Assembly: GCA_049999765.1 (NCBI GenBank)
Contig: JBNGIQ010007890.1
Coordinates: 1-51,480, forward strand
Reading direction: 5' to 3'
DNA from: Phaeoceros laevis
Lineage: Eukaryota > Anthocerotophyta > Anthocerotopsida > Notothyladales
DNA: 51,480 nt
Program-made: the position numbers and the translations under genes
The notes under the pieces: generated by a model
Databases searched by the model: none
What the model saw: the letters and a program-made list of their open reading frames with translations, nothing else
What the model was told of the DNA's origin: nothing
Part shown: in pieces, positions 22,431-32,504 of the stretch
Layout of the letters: the number at the start of each line of letters is the position of its first letter
Position numbering within the stretch: position 1 is the first letter of the stretch

Positions 22431-22479
22431 AGTTAAGGGAGAAAGCTCAACTCAGCCATGCCCACACTTGCATTCTGCA

Positions 22480-22767
22480 CTTGAATTCTGATGCACTCTT
22501 GAATTCTGATGCACTCTTGAATTCTGATGCACTCTTGAATTCTGATGCACTCTTGAATTCTAATGCACTCTTGAATTCTGATGCACTCTTGCGTTCTGCA
22601 GTTTTACTCTTGTGTTCTGCAGTTTTACTCGTGCGTTCTGCAGTTTTACTCGTGCGTTCTGCATTTTTACTCGTGCATTATGGCCGTAATGCAGGTGTTG
22701 ACTCGTGCATTATGGCCGGAATGCAGATGTTGACTCGTGCATTATGGCTCGTAATGCAGGTGTTGAT
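22480..22767 (+). repeat. three-tier minisatellite (18-, 21- and 32-base units)
   Basis: Six copies of an 18-base unit (CTTGAATTCTGATGCACT) run from 22480 to 22587, one with a single change. Four copies of a 21-base unit (CGTGCGTTCTGC, then AGTTTTACT) follow at 22588-22671. Three copies of a 32-base unit (starting CGTGCATTATGGCC) follow at 22672-22767. Each unit starts CKTG and nearly all end ACT, so the three blocks look like successive expansions from one ancestor. Confidence 0.95.
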
Positions 22768-23396
22768 TAGGGCTGGCGTTAGGTTGACTGGTGTATAGTA
22801 GGCTAGCTTTGAGTATGGCTAGGTCATTCTGGCCTCAAGTGGCCTGTTGTAATCTTTTACCCTTACTAGTAAATCTCGCTGAGGTGACCTGCAGTGTGAC
22901 CGGAAACCGGTAGAGTTCGAGCCCTAAATCCCCTAAAAGACTCCGGGTTTTGAATACCGCGAGCGCGCGCGGCTGTAAAGGATTACGGAAACACTTACGC
23001 AGTCCGGTGTCCCCGAGCTGCCTTCTTTCAGCTGACAAAAGCTCCCGCCACGAGCAGATGCGCAAAAGGAATGCCATTTGTGTTTCCAATGAAACTCTGA
23101 AAACGCAGATGGTGCCTGCCCCACATCGCATACTCAGGCCATGCCATGATATCCTGTCTTGTGATCTTCATCGTCCAGTGTGCCTAGGGTGCACCGTTTG
23201 CATGTCCCCTCTGTTTGCAGGCGCTGGCTGTTACTAGTCTACCCCCAGCTGGGAGGAGCGAAGTCTCCATCGACACATAGCCTCGCCATTGAGTTTTTGG
23301 CCTTGGTTCCACGGTTGACCACTCATTGGTTGAGATGTCTGAGGAGCCCTAGCTGGCGTCCAGGTGTGCCTGCTTGATCCTCTCGGGTGTGACGTG
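22768..23396. other. intergenic, no recognisable gene
   Basis: No recognisable coding sequence. A short GGTAGAGTTCGAGCCC string near 22909 resembles a tRNA B box, but no cloverleaf can be drawn around it. Confidence 0.4.
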
Positions 23397-23540
23397 GAGA
23401 GGGAGCTCTTCCAAGTTAGGTCTGCCTGCTTGATGCTTGATCCTNNNNNNNNNNAGAGGGAGCTCTTCCAAGTTAGGTCTGCCTGCTTGATGCTTGATCC
23501 TCGCAGGCGTGAGGTCGTGGAGAGGGAGCTCTTCCAAGTT
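23397..23540 (+). repeat. tandem repeat of about 66 bases containing a 10-N gap
   Basis: Units beginning AGAGGGAGCTCTTCCAAGTT start at 23397, 23455 and 23521. The second period is 66 bases. The first is 58 only because 10 N (23445-23454) replace part of the unit, so the real gap is probably about 18 bases. The repeat lies just upstream of the conserved 5' region of the PPR gene. Confidence 0.85.
23445..23454. other. assembly gap (10 N)
   Basis: Ten N inside the tandem repeat upstream of the PPR gene. Confidence 0.99.
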
Positions 23541-23799
23541 CCATTTTTTCCGGCCACCTTCCAGGGAGCCCGGCAGTGGGAAAATCAAGACCGGCTGCCG
23601 CGGCGGAGTCCACCATCCTCGCTCCACATGCTATGGTGCGCACCGCTAACGCGATGCAGCATCAACAGTCTTGGATGCCAAACAGCTGGTGGGCATGCCC
23701 GCTTGACTGCTACTGCTGAAAAACCCTGCAATTGCGCACCGCCAACGGGATGCAACATCAGCGGTTTTGGACGCCAACAGCTGGGGGGACAGGAGAATA

Positions 23800-26070
23800 A
23801 TGAGAAGCTGGAGCGTGCCTCTGAGGCAATGGATGCACACAGCAGCCAAGCTAGGCGTACCGGGCAATAGCACTGCAGTAGATCGGCAACAGTTGTTGTG
23901 GAGGCAGTATTTTTTGGACCCCACATTGTGGTGGGACTGCAGGACGAACAAGGAGAGCGCCCGCGCTCCCGACTTCAGGCATAAGGAGTCCAACGAGCCC
24001 CTATGGCTGAACAACTTCTACAAGCCTGGCTGGGTGGATGCGCATCTGGCTGTCTTGGACAAGCCGGTTGGACGGTCTGCCCAGCCTACATCCAACCCCT
24101 TGTTGCGTCACAATGCTGCCGCTCCGACGGTGCTAGAGTGCCAAGGGTACGGGACGGCTCAGGCCGTGATCGAACAACTTTGTGAGAATGGGCAGCTAAG
24201 TCGAGCAGTTGACGCTTTGACCCAATTGACGGAGACACAATCTCGGGTGCCCTCCTCTCTGCTGTACAGAGTCATCCGGAGATGTGGCGCTGAAAAAAAT
24301 CTGGTGTTGGGGCGACGACTTGATGTTCTCACTGTCAAGCTTGGGTACGGATGCAACGCATTTTTGGGAAACCATCTCTTGCGCATGTATGCATGTCAAG
24401 GCCGGTTACAGGAAGCAATGCAGGTGTTCACAAGGGTGGCCAAACCTGATGTCTTCATGTGGTTTTCCATCATCTCTGCGCAGACTGCACACGGGAAACC
24501 TAGTCAGGCCATTCAACTGTACCATGAAATGCGCAGGTCAGGTCCGGAGCCGGATAATCACATCTTCAACGCTGCCCTGCAAGCTTGTGCAAGAGCGGAA
24601 GATGTGGAATCTGGCAGGCAGGTGCACGCTGATGTGTTGGCGAGTGGCATTCAGCTTGACTCTTTTGTTTGCACCCGCCTGGTGGACATGTATGCAAAAT
24701 GTGGGGAATTGGAAGATGCACGCAGGGTTTTTGACAGTACGGCCACAAGGAATGTGGTGACATGGACTGCCATGATCGCTGGGTATGCGAAGTGTGGCAA
24801 GTTGGAAGATGCACGCAAGCTGTTTGACAGTCTTGCCACAAAGGATGCGGTAACATGGAATACTATGATAAGTGGGTATGCTGAGCATGGGCTCGGTCCC
24901 CAGGCACTCGCATTGTATGCAATTATGGAGCAGGAAGGCCTGATTTTAGCAAACAGTGTTACGTTTGCTTGCCTCCTGAAGGCTTGTACAAGTGCCGGTG
25001 CTCTACAACAGGGCAGACAGCTGCATTCAGAGATCGTAGAAAGAGGACTACTTGAAGGTGACATAGTACTGGGCAATTGTCTCGTTAATATGTATGCAAA
25101 ATGTGGCCAGTTGGAAGATGCACGCAAAGTGTTTGACAGTCTCAACACAAGGAATGCGGTAACATGGACTGCCATGATAAATGGGTATGGTAGAAATAAT
25201 GAAGGCCGCAAGGCTACAGCCTGTTTTGAAGAGATGATGCTGGCTGGTATTCAGCCTGATGACGCCACATTTACTTGCCTTCTTGCAGCATGCAGTAATC
25301 CGGGGCTGGCGAGTCAGGGTCGACAGTATTTTGATGCCATGGTGAAACAGCATGGCTTTAACCCGACAACTGAGCATTATGTGTGCATGGTTGATCTTCT
25401 TGGGCGGGCAGGCCATTTAGGTGAGGCGGAGAAGGTGCTGAAATCAGCTGGGTGTGGAAACGATGCTGTTGGGTTGATGGCATTGCTGAATGCCTGCAAG
25501 AGTCATGGAGATATAGAGCGGGGAACACGATGTTTTGAAAGTCTCGTTGAGCTGGATCCTCAGCATGCCGCTCCATATGTGCTCATGGCCAATATGTACG
25601 CAGATGCAGATAGGTGGGTGGATGTAGACAGAATCGAAACGTTGAGAAAGTTGGCAGGAGCTAACAAGAAACCTGCAGTGGCAGGCATTGAGGTGAACAA
25701 GCAGGTGTACACATTTGTTGTGGGGGAAGAAAGGGGTGACCTGTCATGCAAGGTTCGGAGCACAAATGAACGTTTGAAGGAAGAAGGGAACCATGTACCA
25801 CACACCAAGCTGGTGTTGAAGCCAGTTTCTGAGAAGGAGAAGGAAGATCAGCTGTGTGGGCATGCTGAGAAGCTAGCCTTGGCGTTTGGTCTCTCGAACA
25901 CTCCCGATGGCACACCTCTGCTGGTAACGAAAAACCTGCGGATGTGCAGCGACTGCCACTCTTCTACCGAGATTATGTCAAGGGTTGAAAAGAGGGATAT
26001 CGTTGTACGGGACGCACACCGTGTGCATCGGTTCAAGGCAGGGTCCTGTAGCTGTGAGGGTCGACATTGA
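23800..26070 (+). CDS. DYW-class pentatricopeptide repeat protein, KP-type DYW domain
   Basis: Intronless, 756 residues from ATG 23800 (MRSWSVPLRQW; a second in-frame ATG is at 23833; upstream codons are open but lack ATG). PLS-type PPR motifs fill residues 100-600, with recurring LVDMYAKCG, NVVTWTAMI, VNMYAKCGQLEDARKVFDS and DATFTCLLAACS units. E-type motifs precede a DYW deaminase domain. Its zinc/catalytic residues are kept: HAE at 688-690 and CSDC (C716, C719). Two features are unusual: the PG box reads KKPAVAGIEVN from residue 624, and the C terminus is CEGRH instead of DYW. These match the DYW:KP subfamily (KPAxxxIE, C-terminal GRP), linked to U-to-C RNA editing in hornworts and some lycophytes and ferns. 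The expected location is a mitochondrion or plastid. The RNA target cannot be read here. Confidence 0.93.
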   Translation: MRSWSVPLRQWMHTAAKLGVPGNSTAVDRQQLLWRQYFLDPTLWWDCRTNKESARAPDFRHKESNEPLWLNNFYKPGWVDAHLAVLDKPVGRSAQPTSNPLLRHNAAAPTVLECQGYGTAQAVIEQLCENGQLSRAVDALTQLTETQSRVPSSLLYRVIRRCGAEKNLVLGRRLDVLTVKLGYGCNAFLGNHLLRMYACQGRLQEAMQVFTRVAKPDVFMWFSIISAQTAHGKPSQAIQLYHEMRRSGPEPDNHIFNAALQACARAEDVESGRQVHADVLASGIQLDSFVCTRLVDMYAKCGELEDARRVFDSTATRNVVTWTAMIAGYAKCGKLEDARKLFDSLATKDAVTWNTMISGYAEHGLGPQALALYAIMEQEGLILANSVTFACLLKACTSAGALQQGRQLHSEIVERGLLEGDIVLGNCLVNMYAKCGQLEDARKVFDSLNTRNAVTWTAMINGYGRNNEGRKATACFEEMMLAGIQPDDATFTCLLAACSNPGLASQGRQYFDAMVKQHGFNPTTEHYVCMVDLLGRAGHLGEAEKVLKSAGCGNDAVGLMALLNACKSHGDIERGTRCFESLVELDPQHAAPYVLMANMYADADRWVDVDRIETLRKLAGANKKPAVAGIEVNKQVYTFVVGEERGDLSCKVRSTNERLKEEGNHVPHTKLVLKPVSEKEKEDQLCGHAEKLALAFGLSNTPDGTPLLVTKNLRMCSDCHSSTEIMSRVEKRDIVVRDAHRVHRFKAGSCSCEGRH

Positions 26071-26300
26071 GCGAGAAAAAATCTGCCAACTGAAACAGTT
26101 CCACCACCTGCCTTCTATTGGTCACGCAAGTGTGTCATTATGCACAACTGGAGGGTGAGTCTGCCGGTTTTGTATAGTGGCACTCGCACTAGGCCGTTTT
26201 TACTCAGGGCAGCTCTTCAAAATGGCAAAAGGTGTGACTGTCCGAGAACTCCTCGGGGACTTCGTACTATGGCAAGGGCAGAGGCGAAGCTGGAGGTATC

Positions 26301-26500
26301 TGTGAAGATGCACAGGATGTATTTGTCGTATGGAAAGCAATACTTGCAGCATTTACGCAGCTGGGCCATGCTGACAAAGCTTTGAAACTGTCGGAGGAAA
26401 TGTAAGCAGAAGGGGTCACTCCAAATGAGAAAATGTCGATGTTCATGTTGCAGGCATGCAGCCACACTGATACCTGTGTTACGGAAATTGTAGTTCAGAT
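26301..26500 (+). pseudogene. PPR-motif gene fragment
   Basis: The plus strand reads VVWKAILAAFTQLGHADKAL, then KLSEEM, a TAA at 26403-26405, then AEGVTPNEKMSMFMLQACSH. This is one and a half PPR motifs of the PLS type with a stop in the middle. Flanking motifs are missing. It is a relic of another PPR gene just downstream of the intact one; it is not a read-through extension of it. Confidence 0.7.
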
Positions 26501-27849
26501 TAAAAATTAAGAGGTACGAAATGCCTAGGGTCTCCTTGCGCACGGCTGGGCCATGCCCGATTTGCTCGATGTGGATGAAGATGCAGCTGCCGGCAGGGAT
26601 GTGATCGACGCACAGCCCATACTCGGACAGGTTGCAGCGCGCTGTGGACAGAGGCGCAGGCGGGTGCAGCCGTGAAGTTTGCTGAACTTCGGCCTTGAGG
26701 AATGGAGGTCTTCTTCCAGCACCAGGCGGAACATGGGGCAGTCACGGTCCTGGGGGCTGCAGGGGCTTCCGAGGGAGCGCAAGCCGGATGATTTGTTGAT
26801 GGATTGACGGCCTTTGGTGATGCTTCTGCTTCTGCTTCTGCTTAGCGGGCACAAATCTGGAGAAGTTCGAAGGTGATTGCAAGCTTAGTTGAAGTGGTGG
26901 AGCTGCGATTGCAGTTCTGCTGCAGCAGAATCGGCAGGCCATCTTAGAACTCCCGGGGCGCAGCGTAGGTGGGAGCGACAGGGAGGGCGTAGGTTAGGCA
27001 CCTCAGCTTTGGGGTAGTAAACCATATTGTAGACACGGAGAATCGTCCCGGTCCCAGATGCGGGCACTCCTTCACAGCAGTTGCAGCCGTCTGAGAGGAG
27101 TGCAAACCTGAATATGTTGGCCCTCGGCTCATCCTGGCGGAGCCTTGGAGTGAAATGCTTCTACTGCTCTGGGCCTCAGCCTCCTTCTGGGAATGCAGGC
27201 ATTGGTACGATTCTTGTCCCCACTTTCCAGGGTTCCTAGTTTATGTAACCTAAATGGGACCTCACAAGAGCATTTTGTTGTTCTAAACTTTGTTAAGAGA
27301 GGTAGTTTTGTGGTTTTGGTGGCATGCGTTTCACTTCTTGCTTGGAACCGTGTGTACTTTGTCATTTACCTGGGAACTAAATTCGACCTAACTGTGAGCC
27401 GGTCTTGCAGGATTAGCAGGTGTTACAGCTGATGGACATTGTCCTGAAGTGCAGTCACACATTGGTTAAGGTGTGTTTTGTGGTTTTGCTGTATCTCTAG
27501 CTACTTCTGTGCTTCAGGCTAATATGTTGTGGATCAGAAACCCCATACCATCCACAGTGGCACAGAATCTATGAGGAACGCAGCACTGGGACAACAGTCT
27601 AGTACATTAGAAGCCAGAACTGTCTACGTGCATACAAACTGACGTCCTTGTTTGATGCAGACTTACTCCCATTGAGGACCCTCCGTTTCCTTGGGCTGCA
27701 CATGCTGCTACAGCTTTGAGGACTATGGTTGTGATTCAGGTCAGTCGATCTAATTTCATCTATTGCTACTTGAAGATATCTAGGTCAGCTGTGAAGATTC
27801 AGAATCACATTATTATCACCATTACTTTCTGGATGTCTATATCCTAGCA
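26501..27849. other. intergenic with an unassigned minus-strand ORF
   Basis: On the minus strand, ATG 26942 opens a 66-codon frame (MACRFCCSRTAIAAPPLQLS, basic and serine-rich, like a plastid transit peptide). Neighbouring frames stay open down to about 26500; one reads EYGLCVDHIPAGSCIFIHIE. This could be a gene with frameshifts or short introns, but I recognise no family. The rest, 27130-27849, shows nothing supported. Confidence 0.3.
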
Positions 27850-28260
27850 TGTTTGGAGGCGAGAAAGCCATTTGCTTATGAAACCGAAAAGGAAAACCAC
27901 AAGGAGAGACCCCTAAGCACCCAGGTCAACAGTAGCGACTCTGATGGCAATAGGGGTGAAGCTGGAAAAAGGGATACTTCGCAGGAGCTCATGGCAGAGC
28001 AGGAACGTGCATAAGAGCGATCAGCCAGAAAGGACTACTGGCTTTGTGAAGGATTCGTGGTGAAGGTTGTGAGTAAGTCTGCCGCTGTAAAAAAGTATTA
28101 CAGCAAGAAGGCACCATGGGAGCAGTTGAAGCAATGTAGGGGAGATACAGATGCTGGAAAGCGGAGATGTTCTCAAAGTCGATCACATTGAACTGGAAAC
28201 AGTTCTAAAGAATTGTTACTTCTTAAAGTCGATCAAACTTCAAAGTAAACTGGAGACAGT
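27850..28260 (+). pseudogene. KIN17-like DNA/RNA-binding protein, C-terminal fragment
   Basis: KIN17 is a conserved nuclear zinc-finger/KOW protein. Here the plus strand reads QELMAEQERA, a TAA at 28012-28014, then ERSARKDYWLCEGFVVKVVS and KYYSKKAP. After a frame change it reads EIQMLESGDVLKVDHIELET. These match the region between the linker and the first KOW-like module of KIN17 (family pattern KDYWLCEGIVVKV and GEIEMLES). The N-terminal zinc finger and winged helix are absent, as is the final KOW repeat. Part of the end is tandemly duplicated (about 28175-28216 and 28217-28262). It is clearly a decayed fragment. Confidence 0.8.
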
Positions 28261-30274
28261 TATAAAGAATTATTCTTTCTCACCCTTTGCACATCCTGAT
28301 GATGGTTGTATTCTTTGACACCCTATATAGGAGACACAGCTGGTGACTGACATTACTCTGACCTCTGGTGCCGTGCAGCATCCAGGATGCCCTCCGTTAC
28401 ATCGCACGTAAAACTGAGTAATGTAATGTAACTCAAGCTGCATATCGTGTTGGTGGAAATGTACAGCTGAATTTGGGGGAATGTACCCGATGAGGTGTTG
28501 CCGGCCGTGATTTATGCCTCCTGAATCTTGCACGTTGAGACGCGCCTTTCCCCATGCTAGCTTGGATGTTTTATTCAAGCTTCATACTTTGAGAGACTCC
28601 TTTATTAGAAAAGTTATGTACTGTGTGACACATCTGCAGGTGTGGCCAAGACCCAGCTTTAGGACATCCAGGTTAGCCTGAGCATAACCAGCTGCACTAT
28701 ATAGTAAGCAATGACACTAAGCATGTAGGCTGGAAATTGACCCTTTGCTTTGAAATTCAAAAACCTTTTTATTAGGGCTTTTGCAATTCATGCCACCCTT
28801 TTCCCTCGAGGTAAAAAAGTCAAGGTGACCTTTTATGAATTGTTTCAACTTTCAAGAGTAAAACAATTTTTTAAGAAAAAAAAATGTATGAACTTTTAAA
28901 AAAGTTTGAAGTTAACCAAAAATCATAGGAAGCTTGGTGTGGGACAATCTTGATCTGCCTAGTCTAAGTCTTATGTGAGAGGCCTCAAAGCAAAGCGTAT
29001 GGATCAGTTTGGTACTCCTAGCTAAGAGTGGATCACAAGGGGGTTGAGTATATCTCTTGTGCATAGAGATATTTGTTCTTTTGAGTTATGCAAGTTTGTA
29101 TCATTCCTGGGTCCTGCTTGCAAACATGAAGATGATTTGCAGAGAGCTTTTGGTTGCCTTCGGGGCAACTCTCAATGTACTAATCATTGCCTTGAATTCC
29201 AGTATAATATTACTGCTGGAATTTCAGTGAATATGTCAAGGTGTAACGTGGACTCATTACCCACTTAGTGCCTACGTAGCCGCATCGGTGCCTAACTGGC
29301 CTAACTAATGACTAAGGGTGCCCAGCTATCTACTAAGAAACCTAACGAACCTAGCTAATACAAGGGTGTCACGGTGAACTGTGGAAGCTTCGACAGATTA
29401 TATGTGCATCCCTATCACACTGCTTGTTATGAATGTGGTTTCTGCAAGCAAAACCGCAGAATGGATCTCAACAGGACTAGCATGTCGTCATGGACTTTGG
29501 AAACTCTTGTGTGAATTTCTATCAACAGACACTCTCTTGAAAGCACATATTGGGAATCCGATTGAAATGAAGTGCATGACATGCGGGCGGCAAAGAAAAA
29601 TTGAAGGTGATAGGTCCAACAGGTTGTCCTTAATTTTTCTTTTCTATATAAATTTTTGAACATGCTTGAAGTGATTCTAGTATTCAAAGTGTTTAAAGTT
29701 TTTGACTTTGTGGATGGGTCCTTTCAACTTTTCAAAAGGTCGTGACTGTTTTAAAGTGTAAAACCCTTGTCTACAGAGTCTTGCAATTCATCTTGACTCT
29801 TTTTATTATCCTCGTCTGCTCAACTAAGATCGTGCTACATATTTGTGTCTACGCAAGCTAGTGGTTCCTCATACTGAACGCCTTGATTCTCTTCACGAGA
29901 GTGAGGTTGGGTTGCTCTCTGGCCATGTCCTCTTTTATACTCAGCTCTTCCATGGTTTCCTTGATTAGTACTACAGAGAGAATCCTGGTGTGCTCCTCTT
30001 GTTGTGTGACCACTTCTATGTAGTCTTGCTTGTGGAAGCGCAAGTCGAAGGTTAAGCATTGGCCCATGGTCCTCACGTGATCAGAGCAACTGCTTGCTAA
30101 AGAGATCAATTAATAGTAGTAGTAGTAGTAACGGGAGGACCCACAGCTTAAAGACTCCTCAAGGGAGTCAGGTATGCTGCCTTTTGGTAGGGACTGTCAA
30201 TTGAACATAAATTTCTCCACTAGAACGAAGGCCGGCAGCACTTGCTCAATGCACTACCGACACATTGCAGCTAG
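28261..30274. other. intergenic, AT-leaning, no recognisable gene
   Basis: Short open frames only, such as 29381-29659 (plus), which contains CMTCGRQRK and has no known family. Runs of T and A near 28860-28910 and 29690-29740 share similar TTTCAACTTTC-like strings. Nothing else is supported. Confidence 0.4.
30112..30131 (+). repeat. (TAG)n microsatellite
   Basis: Six to seven tandem TAG triplets. Confidence 0.9.
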
Positions 30275-31195
30275 CCATGAAGAACTTGGGTGATCCAGCT
30301 ATAGTAGAGATTGTCAGTAGTAAGATTCTGCATTCGGAGCCAAACAAGACGTATGAGTTAGCATCGATCAAATTTGCATCAACATATGTTGCTAATGTTG
30401 TGTTATAGAGTTTTTATGATGCGAAGGAAAGTGAGGTGCTACAGACTATTAGAAACTACATGAGTGAAGGAAGTATCTCTGCGTTGGCCGGCCAGTTGTT
30501 TGAGGCATTCGCTCACAAATACATGGTCCATGTTCGTCTCCATCCTAAGTAAGCTGGATCTTACGAAATTACGAGCTGTACGAGATGGATGGAAAGCCAT
30601 TCCGTCGGTTGCGGACGAAGGTGAAGAAGCAGCCAATTATGACTCGTCCAGTGAACCTTTATCTGGACTCGTCCACATAACCTTTATCTGGACTGGCAAT
30701 CCTCTTCCATGTCCTCAAAGCAGAAAAAAATTTGCTTGTGAGGTCACTATCTGGTACATGAGGAGGAGGATCCGAGGAGGACTTTGCATTTGATTTAAAG
30801 TGGGATTCTTAGAAGAGTATGCTTCTACAGGTCAAACGGTTATGAGCACAGAGGAGCTGCATCTGAAGCTGAATACAGAGTGGGAACTTCTGTCTGAGAC
30901 CTAGGAAGAAGAATTTTTCAACATTTAATGCGTTTATCAACCCAAGCACTGGATTGCAAATGACTATTGCAGAGCATCACCCTCTGAAGTATGGGATATC
31001 TAGTACGGGACATTAGAAAGCATGGTGGCCATGTGGACCGCCTGATTTTTGCAGTTCCTTGTGGGAAGGCTTCGAAATTCAAAGAACAAGCCGTGACTTG
31101 GGGAAAGTGGAGAAGATCGAATCCTGGCTTCACTCAATATGACATTGTGCTAGAGATTATTGGTTCACTTTTTACCATATTAATATGGAGTTGAG
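30275..31195 (+). pseudogene. Crinkler/RHS-like gene, decayed
   Basis: The plus-strand frames read YELASIKFASTYVANVV, a stop, SFYDAKESEVLQTIRNY, then SALAGQLFEAFAHKYM, then another stop near 30551. Further on, about 30955-31120, come MTIAEHHPLKYGI and pieces resembling a FVVP-F-QK-W sequence. The LxGxLFExxAH and the TxxxHHPxK patterns are typical of the shared region of Crinkler (CRN) and retrotransposon-hot-spot (RHS) proteins. Those are effector- or transposon-derived families of oomycetes, fungi, protists and some basal plants. Several stops and frame changes make it non-functional. It may be an old host copy or a transferred gene. Confidence 0.55.
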
Positions 31196-32000
31196 AGTTG
31201 CATAGGCCGCCCACCTACCTAGTGCTTGGGCGTCAGCTAACTGCTGGGAAAGGGGCTCCACGCGCACCTCCCTACAAGGTAAAGACCACCAATTCACCTA
31301 GTGTGCCACCAATGTGTCAGCGTGCTCAATTCCCATGTGGAGTCGGCTAGCATGACCTTTCTATCACTACTACTACTGAGAGGTGTGGACCATTGGCCCT
31401 GAAGTACCAACAGTCCACACATGCATTTGCTTCCACACTCCGTGATTGGCCATGCCATGCTGAGTTAGTATAGTTGGTTACTATTACACCTCCATCCTCA
31501 GTTGCTCCATCGTTTAGTCCAGCTTGAGCTTCCGACATACAGCACCTAGGCCCACTCTTGAAAGTTGGCGGGACAAAGTCAATCTTAGTTGGAGAAGACC
31601 TAATCAATGTGAAAAAAAAATGCAATCTATATAAGAAGATGTTAAACCATCATAGTATTATACAAGATTTTCTAGGAGTTTGGTTTCTTGTATAATGTTT
31701 TCAAATCTTGGATGGATCTCCTAGACTATGTGAGTTACATGAACCTTTTGCATGTGGAGTTTTTTTATGAATTTCTGGATATCAAGTTGAGTTGTGGTTT
31801 GACATATTAGGAGGCTTTCAGGTTTAACATGAATGAATGAACGAATTAAAGTATATCCTTCGTAAAGTATGCATATGCATCCATGCACGTAAGCTGACTA
31901 ACAAATGAGAGGAACTACGCGCTTTAATACCTACAACCACATAAAATAAAATAAAATATATTTATATCCAATTAATTATAATGAAGGTAAAGTCCGTCAT
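31196..32000. other. intergenic, AT-rich, no recognisable gene
   Basis: Mostly AT-rich. A short minus-strand frame at 31347-31625 has no known domain. Nothing else is supported. Confidence 0.4.
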
Positions 32001-32504
32001 TTAGTTTGGAAGGGTAGGAATTGGTACTGGTTTGCAAAATGTTTCGTCGTCGACCGTAAAGGCAAGATAACAATCCACTACTAGAATTTCTGCGCTCCGA
32101 GTTATCTCCTTTGAACAAACATCTCCTGTGAGTTTGTTGTATAAATGCCACAGACATGTGTAGCATTGCTGGTTGGTATTCATGGTTTCTCGAGGTGCAT
32201 AGCAAGCAAGTTTTCCAAAAAGCCTGTACATTACAAAAGGCCCAAAGCCAAGTCTGATAACTTGGTAAAAAGGAACCGTTATATCAGGCTTGAACGCAAT
32301 TGCACCTACTTGAATAAATTTATTAAGTGCTTGGACAATAAATAACTTGAGTGTCACATCTATAGGAGAAATTTGTATCCCGCATTGATGCGAAAGTACG
32401 TCGACATTTGGTAGCTTTTGAACTTCCGACTGTGCAACATTGGATTGTAGTATAGAATAAACCGTTACGAATAGTATAAAAAAAAATGTAAAAGATAATT
32501 GCAT
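32001..32504 (-). CDS. secreted cysteine-rich protein, Gnk2/DUF26-like
   Basis: Intronless, 167 residues from ATG 32504. A signal peptide is clear (MQLSFTFFFILFVTVYSIL, cleavage around residue 25). The mature part carries cysteines in the DUF26 order: SHQCG; LACY; the CYTC pair; DVCSK; then LVVDCYLAF, which matches the usual WYDxCFLRY segment, and a final ETFCKP. The spacing between the first two core cysteines (12) is larger than the usual 8, so the fit is not perfect. Single-DUF26 secreted proteins (ginkbilobin type) bind mannose and act in defence or at plasmodesmata. No kinase or TM follows, so this would be the secreted single-domain form. It is embedded in very AT-rich DNA without close neighbours. 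Confidence 0.6.
   Translation of the reverse strand: MQLSFTFFFILFVTVYSILQSNVAQSEVQKLPNVDVLSHQCGIQISPIDVTLKLFIVQALNKFIQVGAIAFKPDITVPFYQVIRLGFGPFVMYRLFGKLACYAPRETMNTNQQCYTCLWHLYNKLTGDVCSKEITRSAEILVVDCYLAFTVDDETFCKPVPIPTLPN

Noticed and set aside
22480-22767. CRISPR-like array
   Set aside because: The repeats are contiguous without unique spacers and the genome is eukaryotic; it is a minisatellite.
22905-22930. Possible tRNA from a B-box-like string
   Set aside because: No acceptor or anticodon stem can be drawn around it.
23767-23799. Upstream start of the PPR frame at a TTG
   Set aside because: The frame is open back to a TGA near 23698 but has no ATG before 23800; ATG 23800 is the better start.
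24651-25211. 186-codon minus-strand ORF
   Set aside because: Antisense shadow of the PPR repeats; codon periodicity belongs to the plus strand.
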